Shown: one piece after another, positions 42,925 to 50,860 of the stretch
Position numbering within the stretch: position 1 is the first letter of the stretch
Layout: every line of letters starts with the position of its first letter
Assembly: GCA_913009415.1 (NCBI GenBank)
Contig: CAJVYM010000003.1
Coordinates: forward strand, 1 to 50,860
Source of the DNA: an uncultured bacterium
GTDB taxonomy: Bacteria; Bipolaricaulota; Bipolaricaulia; UBA7950; UBA9294
Reading direction: 5' to 3'
DNA length: 50,860 nucleotides
Notes under the pieces: generated by a model
What the model was told of the DNA's origin: nothing
The model's database searches: none
The model's input: only the letters and a program-made list of their open reading frames with translations
Translations under genes and position numbers: made by a program

Positions 42925-43200
42925 TTATGCTATATCGCCGTGCATCGGCCCGAGCAGTTCACGCATCGAACCGGCGAGGGCTTCTGCCTTGGTCAATGAC
43001 AGACAGCACACCGTGCCGTCCTTCTCCCAGCTTGTGATGACCAACTTATCGCCAGCGCGGATGCCCACCTTATCTCGCAGCTCCTTGGGAAGCACCATCT
43101 GTCCGCGGGCATCGATAGTTATCACGGCCTCTACTTGGCAGCAGCTATTACCGCAGGTTTCTTTTGCACCGCGGGCGTCTTGTTTCACAGCGTTCTCCAT
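42925..43200 (-). CDS. AbrB-family protein resembling HgcAB-associated protein
   Basis: A 91-residue protein. The N-terminus has a Cys cluster (CGNSCCQVEA, about 16-25). An AbrB/SpoVT domain follows: ITIDARGQMVLPKELRDKVGIRAGDKLVI (27-55), then a TVCCLSLTKAEALAG end. The Cys-flanked AbrB domain with RGQMVLPK and a second CC pair matches, from memory, the small proteins found beside hgcAB mercury-methylation genes, relatives of which also lie next to arsM. It is probably a metal- or metalloid-sensing transcription factor using its cysteines. It has GGGAGG before the ATG, a consensus promoter, and arsM as its only partner. Confidence 0.75.
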   Translation of the reverse strand: MENAVKQDARGAKETCGNSCCQVEAVITIDARGQMVLPKELRDKVGIRAGDKLVITSWEKDGTVCCLSLTKAEALAGSMRELLGPMHGDIA

Positions 43201-43222
43201 CAGGAACCTCCCTTATGTCAGC

Positions 43223-43274
43223 AATATCAGAATTATCAGATAAATATTATAAACCTGATATTACTACTTGTCAA
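43223..43274 (-). promoter_or_regulatory. Consensus promoter and operator of the AbrB-arsM operon
   Basis: On the minus strand a perfect TTGACA (43274-43269), a 17-base spacer and a perfect TATAAT (43251-43246). An 8-base inverted repeat, AATATCAG/CTGATATT (plus-strand arms 43223-43230 and 43255-43262), brackets the -10 and start point, and a TCTGATA-type direct repeat lies between. Such a strong promoter covered by a repeat implies tight repression, perhaps by the encoded AbrB-like protein or an ArsR protein. Confidence 0.8.
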
Positions 43275-43291
43275 GTTGGCGATAAATGGGG

Positions 43292-44196
43292 TCAGGTCTT
43301 GCAATCCAACATGCATCGAGGTATAGTCGGTACATGGCACGACCGCTACGTATCGAATATCCAGGCGCGGTGTATCGTGTCACCACCCGGGGGAACGCTC
43401 GTCAGGAGATATTCCTGGACGATGCTGACCGCGAGAAGTTCCTGCAGGTACTGGAGCAGGCAGTGAAGCGGTTCAACTGGATCTGTTATGCGTACTGTCT
43501 GATGACGCATCACTATCACCTGTTGATCGAGACGGTCGATCCCACCCTTTCCCGGGGGATGCGGCAACTGAATGGGGCCTACACTCAAGCATTCAATCGC
43601 CGCCACGACCGGGTAGGACATGTGTTTCAAGGACGGTACAAAGCGATTGTTGTAGACAGGGACTCCTACCTGCTCGAGCTCTCCCGATATATCGTGCTCA
43701 ACCCGGTACGGGCAAAGATGGTTAAGGCGGTGGGTGAGTGGGAACCGTCAAGCTATCGGGCTACCGCCGGGCTGAGCGAACCCCCTTCGTTTCTCACTAC
43801 TGATTGGATCCTCGGCCAATTCGCCGGAGAAAGGAGAGAAGCTCAGCACCTTTACCGGAGGTTTGTCTCGGAGGGGCTGGAGATATCCCCGTGGGGGGAT
43901 CTGAAGGGGCAGATCTACCTGGGAAGCGAAAGGTTTATCGAGAGCATCCCAAAGCCGAATGTGAAGCTAAGCGAGGTGCCGCGGGTACAGCGGATGATCG
44001 ATCGCCCGCCCCTGTCTGAGGTGTTCTCTTCCGCTGTGGAGGGCGAAGGAATCCTGAAGGCGTACCGCGATTATGGGTACACGCTGCGGGAGATCGCCAA
44101 GTTTCTCGGTATTCACTATGCGACCGTCAGCCGCCGTCTGCGCAGGTTGGAACAAAGAGGGGAGGCTAGGATCTAGTGCTAACTTGCAAGACCTGA
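43292..44196 (+). mobile_element. RAYT (REP-associated tyrosine transposase) element with inverted ends
   Basis: Perfect 13-base inverted ends, TCAGGTCTTGCAA (43292-43304) and TTGCAAGACCTGA (44184-44196), flank a single transposase gene. The arrangement is that of a TnpREP unit, a transposase bracketed by REP-like sequences, rather than a classic IS. Confidence 0.7.
43334..44176 (+). CDS. HUH (Y1) transposase of the RAYT/TnpREP group
   Basis: A 280-residue single-strand DNA transposase. It opens with ARPLRIEYPGAVYRVTTRGN and has the HUH-type metal motif H60-Y61-H62 in MTHHYHLLIE, GHVFQGRYKAI and the catalytic tyrosine Y119 in LSRYIVLNPVRA. It has an added C-terminal helix-turn-helix (GYTLREIAKFLGIHYATVSRRLRRL) that many RAYTs carry. 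RAYTs cleave and mobilise REP palindromes. The ATG at 43334 gives the standard N-terminus; upstream codons lie in the element end. No strong ribosome site is seen. Confidence 0.9.
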   Translation: MARPLRIEYPGAVYRVTTRGNARQEIFLDDADREKFLQVLEQAVKRFNWICYAYCLMTHHYHLLIETVDPTLSRGMRQLNGAYTQAFNRRHDRVGHVFQGRYKAIVVDRDSYLLELSRYIVLNPVRAKMVKAVGEWEPSSYRATAGLSEPPSFLTTDWILGQFAGERREAQHLYRRFVSEGLEISPWGDLKGQIYLGSERFIESIPKPNVKLSEVPRVQRMIDRPPLSEVFSSAVEGEGILKAYRDYGYTLREIAKFLGIHYATVSRRLRRLEQRGEARI

Positions 44197-44218
44197 ACAT
44201 CCCTCTTGGATTTTCAAG

Positions 44219-45415
44219 TCATTGCCGCACCTCCCGAAGCTCGTAATCCCGATCCTTTATGAGCATTGACCAGATGACCCGAACAAGATGCCGTCCTAAT
44301 GCACGAATCGCTTGATTATGCGTCTTCCCTTCGGCGCGCTTCTTGTCGTAGTAGGCCCTTGACTCAGGGACACACCCAATATGCCGCGCTACCGCTGTCA
44401 TCATCGCTGCCTTGGCCCGCTGGTTAACTTGCCGGGGGCTTTTGGTTCGGTGCATCTTTCCTGATTGGCGCGTCAGTGGGCTCATCCCAACATACAATGC
44501 CAGACTGGATTCGCCTGTAAACCGTGCCAGCGTTCCAATCTCCCCCGCCAACTCGGTAATCGACGTCTTCCCAAACCCACCAAGACTGGACAGCCGGCGG
44601 GCAATCTGTGACTTCTCCGCCAGCCCCTCCAGCGCCTTGTCTAGGGCATGAATCTGCTCCACTAGCTCAAGGAGCCTGTTGGCGTCTTGGATGATCATCG
44701 GGCCTACATATTCCACTTCAATTGAGAAGCTTACTTTTCTCTGCCATTCCTGGATGATGCATGCGTATTTCTCACCAACTCCCGCCATCTTGAGCAGCGT
44801 GGTGTACTGCAAGCGTGCAAGCTGTGTCAAGTCATCACGGTATGTGATCAATCGGAGGAACTTGAGATTGCTGACGTTGCTCGTGATGGCGAGTAGTTCC
44901 GGACAGACAGCTTGCATATCAGACTGTATCCGGTTGACTACGCGAACCTTCTCGTTCACCAATTGGCGACGACGGCGACTGAGACGCTTCAGCTTCTCAT
45001 TGACCACTGGAACTGCTACTACCTTCTGGAGCGCATCTTTAGCCAACGGTAAGTGGTGTTTGAGGTGAAACAGCTCCAGGATCTTTCGGGTATCGATCGC
45101 ATCTGTCTTCGCCGCTCCAGGAAACACTTCCTTGAACCGCGCCAACTTCAGGTTGTTCACGTTGTACAGCGTGTACCCGTGTTGTTGTATCATCCGGTCC
45201 AAGGGACGGGCATAGCCATTGAACCCTTCCATGGCCACTGCCACGGACAGGTCTAACCCCTGTTTGTGGTGCTCAATCCGGCGGAAGAAATCCCGGAAAC
45301 CAGCATTTGTGTGGGAGATGTCAAACTCCTCTAGGATCTTCCCTTCTGCATCTGCGATACCTACACGGTGGGCTTTGCAACCAACATCAATTCCGATACG
45401 AAGCTGGGGATCCAT
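44219..45415 (-). CDS. IS110-family DEDD transposase
   Basis: A 398-residue transposase/recombinase. The RuvC-like DEDD domain has D10 (GIDVGCKAH), E63 (AMEGFNG), D105 and D108 (KTDAIDT). The C-terminal Transposase_20 domain starts at SLGGFGKTSITELAGEIG and includes the ALYVGMSPLTRQSG block with the candidate catalytic serine. It acts with a bridge RNA that pairs with target and donor DNA. The ATG at 45415 has AAGGAGG eight bases upstream. The gene appears intact. Confidence 0.93.
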   Translation of the reverse strand: MDPQLRIGIDVGCKAHRVGIADAEGKILEEFDISHTNAGFRDFFRRIEHHKQGLDLSVAVAMEGFNGYARPLDRMIQQHGYTLYNVNNLKLARFKEVFPGAAKTDAIDTRKILELFHLKHHLPLAKDALQKVVAVPVVNEKLKRLSRRRRQLVNEKVRVVNRIQSDMQAVCPELLAITSNVSNLKFLRLITYRDDLTQLARLQYTTLLKMAGVGEKYACIIQEWQRKVSFSIEVEYVGPMIIQDANRLLELVEQIHALDKALEGLAEKSQIARRLSSLGGFGKTSITELAGEIGTLARFTGESSLALYVGMSPLTRQSGKMHRTKSPRQVNQRAKAAMMTAVARHIGCVPESRAYYDKKRAEGKTHNQAIRALGRHLVRVIWSMLIKDRDYELREVRQ

Positions 45416-45610
45416 CACTGTAACCTCCTTGGAAAGTGATGAGAGCTCATCCAGTTGTTCTCGTCTACTGCGCAGAGCGACCATCCTTTACGGATGCGCA
45501 TCATTCCAACAGACACACTGGATGAAAAAGATGACGGGGGCGGCAGTTCAGAACCGAGCAGTACCTTCGCAGGCCTGCGGACCCCGTGAGCCACACCCCC
45601 GTCATCTAGA
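45416..45610 (-). ncRNA. Candidate bridge RNA region of the IS110 element
   Basis: The non-coding stretch upstream of the transposase, the usual place of bridge RNA in IS110-group elements. It contains a perfect 11-base inverted repeat, GATGACGGGGG (45530-45540) and CCCCCGTCATC (45596-45606), enclosing further G/C-rich complementarity. Exact ends and loops were not determined. Confidence 0.45.
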
Positions 45611-45636
45611 CATTCTACTTGACAGCGGCATGACCG

Positions 45637-46185
45637 TCACCTGTAAAATACAATGGTAGACATCTCTCTCGCGTATCTCTTCGTTACGCTTCGGTCGGGA
45701 TCGTAGGCGATTGCTCTCTCCAATGGGAACACAGAGGCGAGCGCATCCAGATTGCTCCTTCCCTGCACCCCACAGCCGAGGATTCCCACTACTCTGGAAT
45801 CGGGACGAGCGAGGTACTTTGCAGCGATGGCAGTCGCTGCTCCGGTGCGCTTGGCCGTGATCCACGTTGCATCCATCACGCAAAGAGGCATTCCCGTATC
45901 GGGATCATTGAGGATCAGCAAGCCGGTGATGTAGGGGAGGCCACGTTCCCTGTTCTGAGGGTAGGCGCTCACCCACTTTACCCCTGCCGCATGCAGATGC
46001 GGAATATAGGCAGGCATGGCGTGGATGAACGCGTCCCCGGATGGGTGAATCCCTGGTTTTGGAGGCATCTCGACCCGGCCCTCTCCCATCTCACGAAACA
46101 TCTCCTCCAGCGAAGCTATGACATCGCGCATAGACAGCCCTGTTACTGCAACTTCCTGTTGTGATAGGTAAAGAAACTTTTCCAT
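45637..46185 (-). pseudogene. Ornithine cyclodeaminase/mu-crystallin family, 5' fragment truncated by IS110
   Basis: From ATG 46185 (GAGGAG site upstream) the frame gives 182 residues matching the N-terminal half of ornithine cyclodeaminase-type proteins: MEKFLYLSQQEV, PPKPGIHPSGDAFIHAMPAYI, VKWVSAYPQNR, GLPYITGLLILNDPDTG, TAKRTGAATAIAAKYLA, and the Rossmann VGILGCGVQGRSNLDAL. Homology stops around 45656 after YAREMS, and a stop follows six residues later, in IS110 sequence. Normal members have about 320-330 residues. The missing 3' half was not found on the far side of the insertion, so a deletion or rearrangement also occurred. The product would lack most of its NAD domain. Confidence 0.8.
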
Positions 46186-46602
46186 GTGCTCCTCGATTCT
46201 TAGTGGGCTCTTTTCTGTACGATGGAGAATTGTAGGGACTGTAAAATTACAAGGCAAGGGATGAGCACCGGGCATGATGCCACGCCTCAAGGCAAATTGC
46301 CGGTCTTGCCAGGGATCCTTATTGCGCCCTCGCGCAGGCGGCGATTTATGCTGATAGCTCCATGAACTCACAACATGAACAGCGTGGAGTTGGGGGCAGA
46401 CCCCAGTGTCTCGCAAACGCCGCAGGGCAGTGTACACACGAAATAGAGATTCACGGTCGATATCACTGCCACCCTGCGGGTTGGCGGTGAGCCAAATCAC
46501 GTTTATGCCGCGCTTCTCCAGCGCAGTGCCCAGCGCAACGCGTATCGCCTCGCCCGCGATCAACCACGATTTGCTTTTCTTCTTTCTCGTTTCGTAAATT
46601 GA
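46186..46602 (-). other. Open but unrecognised stretch upstream of the cyclodeaminase fragment
   Basis: The minus-strand frame stays open upstream of the cyclodeaminase start (about 150 codons, including EAIRVALGTALEKRGINVIWLTANPQ and AVHVVSSWSYQHKS-like stretches) and reaches into the IS21 end. I recognise no family and see no ribosome site, so it may be a remnant of another gene. No RNA gene or clear promoter was seen. Confidence 0.3.
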
Positions 46603-46905
46603 TGAGCGACAACTAAAACTCCCGTCCGGCGACAATTAGAATTCCCGTTTTGGAAGGAAGTGATTAGGCTGTCTAACCTTCAGATTAGAAGGGGTTAGGT
46701 GGTCATGGATCAATAAGTGAGGTTACTGATCCCGGTGGAGCAGGGTCCACGAGACAGGTGAAGCTTTCTAAGACGGAGAAGACGTTGTCCATTGCTGCAG
46801 CAAAGGCGGGGATGGACGAGAAGACGGCGCGCAAGTATCGCAGCTTAAGGAGACTACCGAGCGAGGTGCAGGTTGAGCACACCTGGCGGACCAGGGAGGA
46901 CCGTG
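46603..46905 (+). mobile_element. IS21-family element remnant (left end and istA start)
   Basis: It begins with TG and two imperfect direct repeats of 20 bases at 46606-46625 and 46629-46648 (shared GCGACAA and CCCGT), like the multiple terminal repeats of IS21 elements. The start of an istA gene follows and is then cut off by IS200-like sequence. No right end or istB is present. Confidence 0.6.
46709..46905 (+). pseudogene. istA transposase N-terminal fragment (IS21)
   Basis: A short VRLL start, then after a frame change KLSKTEKTLSIAAAKAGMDEKTARKYR and RLPSEVQVEHTWRTRED (about 46758-46905). This is the typical N-terminal helix-turn-helix and WRTR-D segment of IS21 IstA. The reading frame is broken near the start, and the rest of the about 500-residue protein is missing. 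Confidence 0.7.
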
Positions 46906-47100
46906 TTGGCAGTAGATGCGGACCACGTGCACATATTCATAAGTTTCTCGCCGAAGTACTCGATATCGAAGGGTAGTAGGGATAGTGAAGGCAGTAAGTG
47001 CGCGAGAGATACAGAAGGAGTTTCCAAGAGTGAAGTGAGTGGATCGTTGGACAGGATCACAGCTGGAGGGAACGGAATACGTTAATGACATTTACTCGTG
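46905..47100 (+). pseudogene. IS200/IS605 TnpA C-terminal fragment
   Basis: VLAVDADHVHIFISFSPKYSISKG, with the HVH (HUH) motif, is followed after a frameshift near 46975 by GIVKAVSAREIQKEFPRVK and an in-frame TGA. Both pieces match consecutive parts of IS200-type Y1 transposases. Start, catalytic tyrosine and ends are missing. It is fused directly to the istA remnant, suggesting insertion and decay. Confidence 0.7.
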
Positions 47101-47255
47101 GGCTGAATTTTGCGTAGTTTCCTGTCGCTTGTTGTCACCTGCGTGATCCATACCAAAGGTGCAAAGGGATGGAAAATCGCAAGCAGTAGCATCCTTGAAC
47201 CCCTCCACAGAACGCGCCGGCGCTAGTTCTAGAGAGGGTCTTATTCTTGACGCCC

Positions 47256-47284
47256 TTGACTGATGGCACGAAAGGTGTTATTAT
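47256..47284 (+). promoter_or_regulatory. Promoter of the copper efflux operon
   Basis: TTGACT (47256-47261), a 17-base spacer and TATTAT (47279-47284, five of six consensus). The start point near 47291 lies at the edge of the CsoR-type operator. Confidence 0.8.
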
Positions 47285-47291
47285 TGGTTAT

Positions 47292-47312
47292 CCCACCCCC
47301 ACTGGGGGTGGG
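47292..47312 (+). promoter_or_regulatory. CsoR-type copper repressor operator
   Basis: A perfect inverted repeat with 9-base arms CCCACCCCC and GGGGGTGGG around ACT, just downstream of the -10. It closely matches known CsoR operators (G/C-tract palindromes such as the Mycobacterium one). Copper binding to CsoR would release it and turn on copA. No csoR gene is present in the window. Confidence 0.85.
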
Positions 47313-47328
47313 TTAGGGAGATAAGACG

Positions 47329-50100
47329 ATGCTTAAGATAGAGTTAAAGATCAAGGGAATGACCTGCGATCACTGCGTTAAGACAGTGACCGAGGCCCTG
47401 AAAAGAGTGGAGGGAGTAGTAGCAGTTGCGGTTTCTCAGGAGAAAGGGATTGCCGAGGTAGAAATTCAAGATGGCACCTCGATCGAGAAGCTAAAAGAGG
47501 CAGTGAAAGAGACCGGATATGAGGTAGAGACGGACAATGGGGAGAATCCACAAGCTGCGGTTAAAACCCCATTATCGAAACCTGTCGAAGAGGCTGAGAG
47601 CCCGCACCGGCTGGAGAAGATCAACCTCCCGATTGGCGGAATGACCTGTGCCTCCTGTGTGGCCACGCTCGAGAAAGGCCTCTCTTCACTGGACGGGGTG
47701 GTAGTGGCCAGCATTAACTTGGCTACGGAGAGGGCAAGCGTGGGATTTGATCCTACCCTGGTGCGGCCGCAAGATTTTATCAAGACCATCAAGGGACTGG
47801 GCTATGAGGCCGGCGTGGAGAAGATAATTTTGCCTATCCAGGGGATGACTTGTGCCTCTTGCGTTAAGAAGGTTGAGGATGCTTTAGCGGGTGTCGTGGG
47901 GGTCATCAAAGCCAGTGTGAATTTGGCCACGGAGCGCGCTGCGGTGGAGTATATCCCCGGTGCGGTAACCTCGGACGCTCTCAAGAAGGCCGTGCATGAT
48001 GTCGGCTATGAAGTCTTGGAGATTGAGGGGGGCGAAGACGCGCTGGAGCAGGAGGAGCAGGCTCACAAGCGGGCCTATCAGGGACTGAAGCGAAAGCTCA
48101 TTGTTGGAGTTATTCTCACCGTCCCTATCTTCATCCTCACCTATTCTCAACTCTTAGGTCTCCCAACCCTATTCCCGAGCGAGCGAATCAGTTTCCTGGT
48201 CCAGCTTCTCCTGGCCACACCGGTCCAGTTCTGGGTTGGCTGGCAGTTCTATCGGGGAGCCTGGGGGGCCGCCAAACACAAAACGACGGATATGAACACT
48301 CTGATCGCCGTGGGGACAGGAGCTGCGTACATTTACAGTCTAGCGGCTACCTTCTTTCCTGGCCTATTCGTTGCCAAGGGCCTGGGAGCCCACGTTTATT
48401 TTGATACCGCCGCGGCGATCATCGTCCTGATCTTGTTGGGGAGATTGCTGGAAGCTCGGGCCAAGGGCCAAACTTCGGAGGCGATCAAGAGGTTGATTGG
48501 AATGCAGCCCAAGACTGCACGGGTTATCCGCGAGGGCCACGAGATCGATGTCCCGGTCGAGGAGGTTGCAGTCGGGGACCTTCTGGTGGTGCGACCGGGG
48601 GAGAAGGTCCCGGTCGATGGTATCATTGCTGAGGGAGCCTCCTCCATCGATGAATCGATGATCACCGGAGAATCGATTCCCCGCGAGAAGCACGAAGGCG
48701 ATGAGGTGATCGGAGCGACGATCAATAAAACCGGTTCGTTCAAATTTAAGGCGACCAAGGTTGGTAAGGAGACGGCACTGGCGCAGATCGTCAAATTGGT
48801 CCAGGAGGCACAAGGCTCCAAACCGCCGATCGCTAGATTGGCCGACACCATCGCGGGGTACTTTGTGCCGGTTGTCATCGGGACCGCTGTTGTTACCTTC
48901 ATCCTGTGGTATTTCTTCGGCCCCACGCCGGCCTTTACTTATGCACTGCTCAACTTCATTGCAGTGTTGATTATTGCCTGCCCCTGCGCCCTGGGGCTGG
49001 CTACGCCGACCTCGATCATGGTTGGAACGGGTAAGGGGGCGGAAAACGGCGTTCTGATTAAGGGCGGCGAGGCCTTGGAGACGGCCCATAAACTGAATGC
49101 TGTCGTTCTGGACAAGACCGGAACCCTGACCCAAGGGGAACCGGTGGTCACCGATCTTCTTGTCACTGGTGGCTGGCAGGAGGAGGAAGTGTTGGAGTTG
49201 GCTGCGGCGGCGGAGCGGGGATCGGAACACCCCCTAGGGGAGGCGATCGTACGTGAGGCTGAAACGCGCGGATTAAAGTTAAGGGATGTGCAGGGGTTCA
49301 ACGCGCTGCCCGGACGCGGCATCAAGACTCAGGTAGATAGCGGAGAAATCCCTCTGGGGAAGAACATGGAGATCCTCCTGGGCAACCTGAGGCTGATGAA
49401 GGATGAGCAAGTTGAGCTGGGAGGCTTAACTGATGAGGCCGAACGGCTTGCCGCGGAAGGAAAGACTGCCATGTTCCTCGCAGTGGACAGGAAGGTGGCA
49501 GGGGTCATCGCGGTGGCCGATACTTTAAAGGAAGGCTCGAAAGAGGCTGTGCGAGCCCTGCAACAGCTGGGGCTGGAGGTACTCATGATCACTGGCGATA
49601 ACACGAGCACGGCGGAAGCCATCGCCCGGGAAGCAGGGATCGATCGAGCATTGGCTGAGATTCTCCCCCAAGAAAAGGCCGCCCAAATCAAGAAGCTCCA
49701 GGCGGAGGGGAAGAGAGTAGCGATGGTCGGAGACGGGATTAATGATGCTCCGGCTCTGGCCCAGGCGGACATCGGCATCGCCATCGGAACGGGGACGGAC
49801 ATAGCGATGGAGGCCGCCGACATCACTCTGATCAGCGGGGACCTTCGGGGGGTGGTTACAGCGATCGCTTTAAGCAGAGCCACCATCAGGAACATCAAGC
49901 AGAGTCTGTTCTGGGCCTTCTTCTACAACGCCGTTTTAATTCCGGTGGCCGCCGGGGCCTTGTACCCCTCTTTTGGGATCCTGTTAAGCCCGATCTTCGC
50001 CGCTGCGGCAATGGGGTTAAGCTCGGTGACAGTGCTGAGCAACGCCCTGAGGCTGAAGCGGTTCAAATCGCCAACGACGGCTGTACATCTTAAGGCTTAA
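47329..50100 (+). CDS. copA: P1B-type copper-exporting ATPase with three HMA domains
   Basis: A 923-residue Cu+ ATPase. There are three N-terminal metal-binding domains with GMTCDHC (C13, C16), GMTCASC (C107, C110) and GMTCASC (C175, C178). The actuator has DESMITGES (441-449), the transmembrane metal site is CPC (551-553) in [12 protein letters not shown], the phosphorylated D595 lies in DKTGTLT, and a [10 protein letters not shown] hinge is present. The first HMA is more divergent than the other two, which resemble each other. It pumps Cu+ out of the cytoplasm. AGGGAG precedes the ATG, and a CsoR operator and promoter lie directly upstream. A YHS protein gene follows. Confidence 0.97.
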   Translation: MLKIELKIKGMTCDHCVKTVTEALKRVEGVVAVAVSQEKGIAEVEIQDGTSIEKLKEAVKETGYEVETDNGENPQAAVKTPLSKPVEEAESPHRLEKINLPIGGMTCASCVATLEKGLSSLDGVVVASINLATERASVGFDPTLVRPQDFIKTIKGLGYEAGVEKIILPIQGMTCASCVKKVEDALAGVVGVIKASVNLATERAAVEYIPGAVTSDALKKAVHDVGYEVLEIEGGEDALEQEEQAHKRAYQGLKRKLIVGVILTVPIFILTYSQLLGLPTLFPSERISFLVQLLLATPVQFWVGWQFYRGAWGAAKHKTTDMNTLIAVGTGAAYIYSLAATFFPGLFVAKGLGAHVYFDTAAAIIVLILLGRLLEARAKGQTSEAIKRLIGMQPKTARVIREGHEIDVPVEEVAVGDLLVVRPGEKVPVDGIIAEGASSIDESMITGESIPREKHEGDEVIGATINKTGSFKFKATKVGKETALAQIVKLVQEAQGSKPPIARLADTIAGYFVPVVIGTAVVTFILWYFFGPTPAFTYALLNFIAVLIIACPCALGLATPTSIMVGTGKGAENGVLIKGGEALETAHKLNAVVLDKTGTLTQGEPVVTDLLVTGGWQEEEVLELAAAAERGSEHPLGEAIVREAETRGLKLRDVQGFNALPGRGIKTQVDSGEIPLGKNMEILLGNLRLMKDEQVELGGLTDEAERLAAEGKTAMFLAVDRKVAGVIAVADTLKEGSKEAVRALQQLGLEVLMITGDNTSTAEAIAREAGIDRALAEILPQEKAAQIKKLQAEGKRVAMVGDGINDAPALAQADIGIAIGTGTDIAMEAADITLISGDLRGVVTAIALSRATIRNIKQSLFWAFFYNAVLIPVAAGALYPSFGILLSPIFAAAAMGLSSVTVLSNALRLKRFKSPTTAVHLKA

Positions 50101-50189
50101 GGAGCGGATATCGGAACAAATCCTGTGGTTTTTTCCCTCTGGTGGCCAGAGGATGTTAAATTAACCTTGACAGAAGGGAGGTGGAAAAT

Positions 50190-50366
50190 ATGTCCGAGAA
50201 AGTGAAGGATCCCGTCTGCGGGATGGAGATCGAGAAGGAGAAAGCTGCGGCTACCAGTGACCATATGGGCCGCACCTACTACTTTTGTTCCGCTTTATGT
50301 AAGGAAAACTTCGACAAGGAGCCGATGAAGTACATGAAGATGGAGAAAAAGGGACACTGTTGCTAA
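50190..50366 (+). CDS. YHS-domain metal-binding protein
   Basis: A 58-residue YHS protein: VKDPVCGMEIEKEKAAA, then RTYYFCSALCKENFDKEPMKY, with Cys residues able to bind copper or another heavy metal, and a C-terminal GHCC that adds two more. YHS proteins often accompany copper ATPases. The ATG at 50190 has GGAGG eight bases upstream; an in-frame GTG at 50181 overlaps that site. It lies 89 bases after copA and before a terminator, so it is probably in the same operon. Confidence 0.88.
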   Translation: MSEKVKDPVCGMEIEKEKAAATSDHMGRTYYFCSALCKENFDKEPMKYMKMEKKGHCC

Positions 50367-50379
50367 GCGGACGTCGGAT

Positions 50380-50411
50380 GCCGGGCCCTCAGGGGCCCGG
50401 CTGTTCATTTT
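50380..50411 (+). terminator. Rho-independent terminator of the copA-YHS operon
   Basis: A 9-bp all-G/C stem, GCCGGGCCC/GGGCCCGGC with a TCAG loop (50380-50401), is followed by TGTTCATTTT. It starts 13 bases after the YHS stop codon. Confidence 0.85.
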
Positions 50412-50609
50412 CGGTCCTAAATGGAGCCTGTCCAGCAAACGATGTTCTGAGGCTAGGGTGAGCGAGGTGTCTTCGCTCTCTTCTTGTCCGTCCATCGTAA
50501 CTCTTAGACTCACATTTCCCACCCACAGAGACGACTTTCCAGCATTTTCCTGGTCGGTGGGGCAACCTCAGCATAGGCGGTTGCCCGTAGTAGATCACCG
50601 AGTGTGCCG

Positions 50610-50860
50610 TTACTCCTTTCCTCTGTTGCTTCTGTTTGACTTGCCTTGATCACGCCTGAGCTTCGCTAGCTCGATCGCCAGCTCAACCCATTTTCTAGTG
50701 AGTCCTCGGAATCTCCGGTGGTTATCGATCTTTCGTCTCACTTCAGGGACATCCTCCGGCCGCACGTACTTGGGGTGACCTTTGCCTGCATGGCTGTAGC
50801 TCAGCTGGTGGTAGATACCCCATGGAATATGCCCATCTTTCCTTATTCCACGGGGCGAAC
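50610..50860 (-). CDS. DUF6788-like protein, C-terminal part (5' end outside window)
   Basis: The minus-strand frame enters from the right edge and ends at TAA (50612-50610), giving 82 residues. It contains GIYHQLSYSHAGKGHPKYVRPEDV, a VRRKIDNHRRFRGLTRKWVELAIELAKL helix and a basic tail. The pattern (HGPY/Y-x-LSY, GK-KYV-P-E-V-x-EVR, then a long helix) matches small proteins of the DUF6788 type often found near transposases. Function unknown. The 240 bases between its stop and the YHS gene hold the terminator and nothing else recognisable. Confidence 0.7.
   Translation of the reverse strand, partial: SPRGIRKDGHIPWGIYHQLSYSHAGKGHPKYVRPEDVPEVRRKIDNHRRFRGLTRKWVELAIELAKLRRDQGKSNRSNRGKE

Larger units (their letters stand above)
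44200..45656 (-). mobile_element. IS110-family insertion sequence
   Basis: It contains a complete DEDD transposase gene (44219-45415) and a non-coding 5' end of about 240 bases with strong secondary structure. IS110 elements lack terminal inverted repeats, so the ends are estimates. The upstream edge is placed where ornithine cyclodeaminase homology breaks (about 45656), the other edge just beyond the transposase stop, directly beside the RAYT end. Confidence 0.65.

Overview
This window looks like a chromosomal segment of an uncultured, strictly or mainly anaerobic bacterium with moderately high G+C. The evidence is a very large set of anaerobe-type oxygen and nitric-oxide defence genes (rubrerythrins, superoxide reductase, flavodiiron protein, hybrid cluster protein), a tungsten-type aldehyde:ferredoxin oxidoreductase and a minimal SufBC system. 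No rRNA or conserved housekeeping marker fixes the phylum. A Bipolaricaulota/Acetothermia-like lineage is only a guess.

Layout. (1) 1-3890, minus strand: the 5' part of cbiM (cobalt/nickel ECF transport), then a transsulfuration operon of SAM methyltransferase, cystathionine gamma-lyase/synthase and a cysteine synthase/cystathionine beta-synthase. (2) 4388-9637, plus strand: a consensus-like promoter, a long leader and a tight three-gene operon encoding a bacterial dynamin-like GTPase and two divergent MutS-core ATPases. About 700 bp without genes lies on each side. This is the best candidate for an undescribed system. (3) 9638-13339: an AT-richer stretch with a structured element, then on the minus strand a ModE-like regulator (its N-terminus cut off by an in-frame TAG), a molybdopterin-binding-domain protein, a small membrane protein and a protein with a TiaS-like N-terminal motif. 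(4) 13448-14828: an orphan AbrB-like protein, a secreted Cys-rich protein and a MITE-like hairpin. (5) 14829-18651, minus: a glycolytic operon pyk-eno-pfkB.

(6) 18747-37493, plus: about 19 kb of co-directional stress genes. It begins with perR-mutM-rubrerythrin-peroxiredoxin-ferritin-flavin reductase-rubredoxin. A second promoter and a palindrome then precede an Rrf2/IscR-like regulator, a DUF438/hemerythrin/PAS protein, hcp, a nitroreductase, a flavodiiron protein, a ferritin-like protein, sufC-sufB, a peroxiredoxin, a second rubrerythrin, superoxide reductase, desulforedoxin, an Nramp transporter and a universal stress protein. A peroxiredoxin-nitroreductase fusion, an aldo/keto reductase, AOR and a duplicated TIGR04076-like protein follow. 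The pieces fit one network. PerR and the Fe-S-type Rrf2 protein would sense peroxide and Fe-S status. Flavin reductase plus rubredoxin would feed electrons to flavodiiron protein, rubrerythrins and SOR. Ferritins and Nramp would manage Fe/Mn, and SufBC would rebuild clusters.

(7) 37564-43274, minus: metal and metalloid genes, namely merR-merTP-merA with a classic MerR operator, mocA and xdhC (molybdenum cofactor handling), arsM and an AbrB protein resembling HgcAB-associated proteins. (8) 43292-47100: a mobile-element cluster with a RAYT-type HUH transposase flanked by inverted ends, an IS110 transposase with a candidate bridge-RNA region that truncates an ornithine cyclodeaminase gene, and IS21 and IS200 remnants. 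(9) 47256-50411: a copper efflux module (CsoR-type operator, three-HMA copA, YHS-domain protein, terminator). (10) 50610-50860: the C-terminal part of a DUF6788-like protein running off the right edge.
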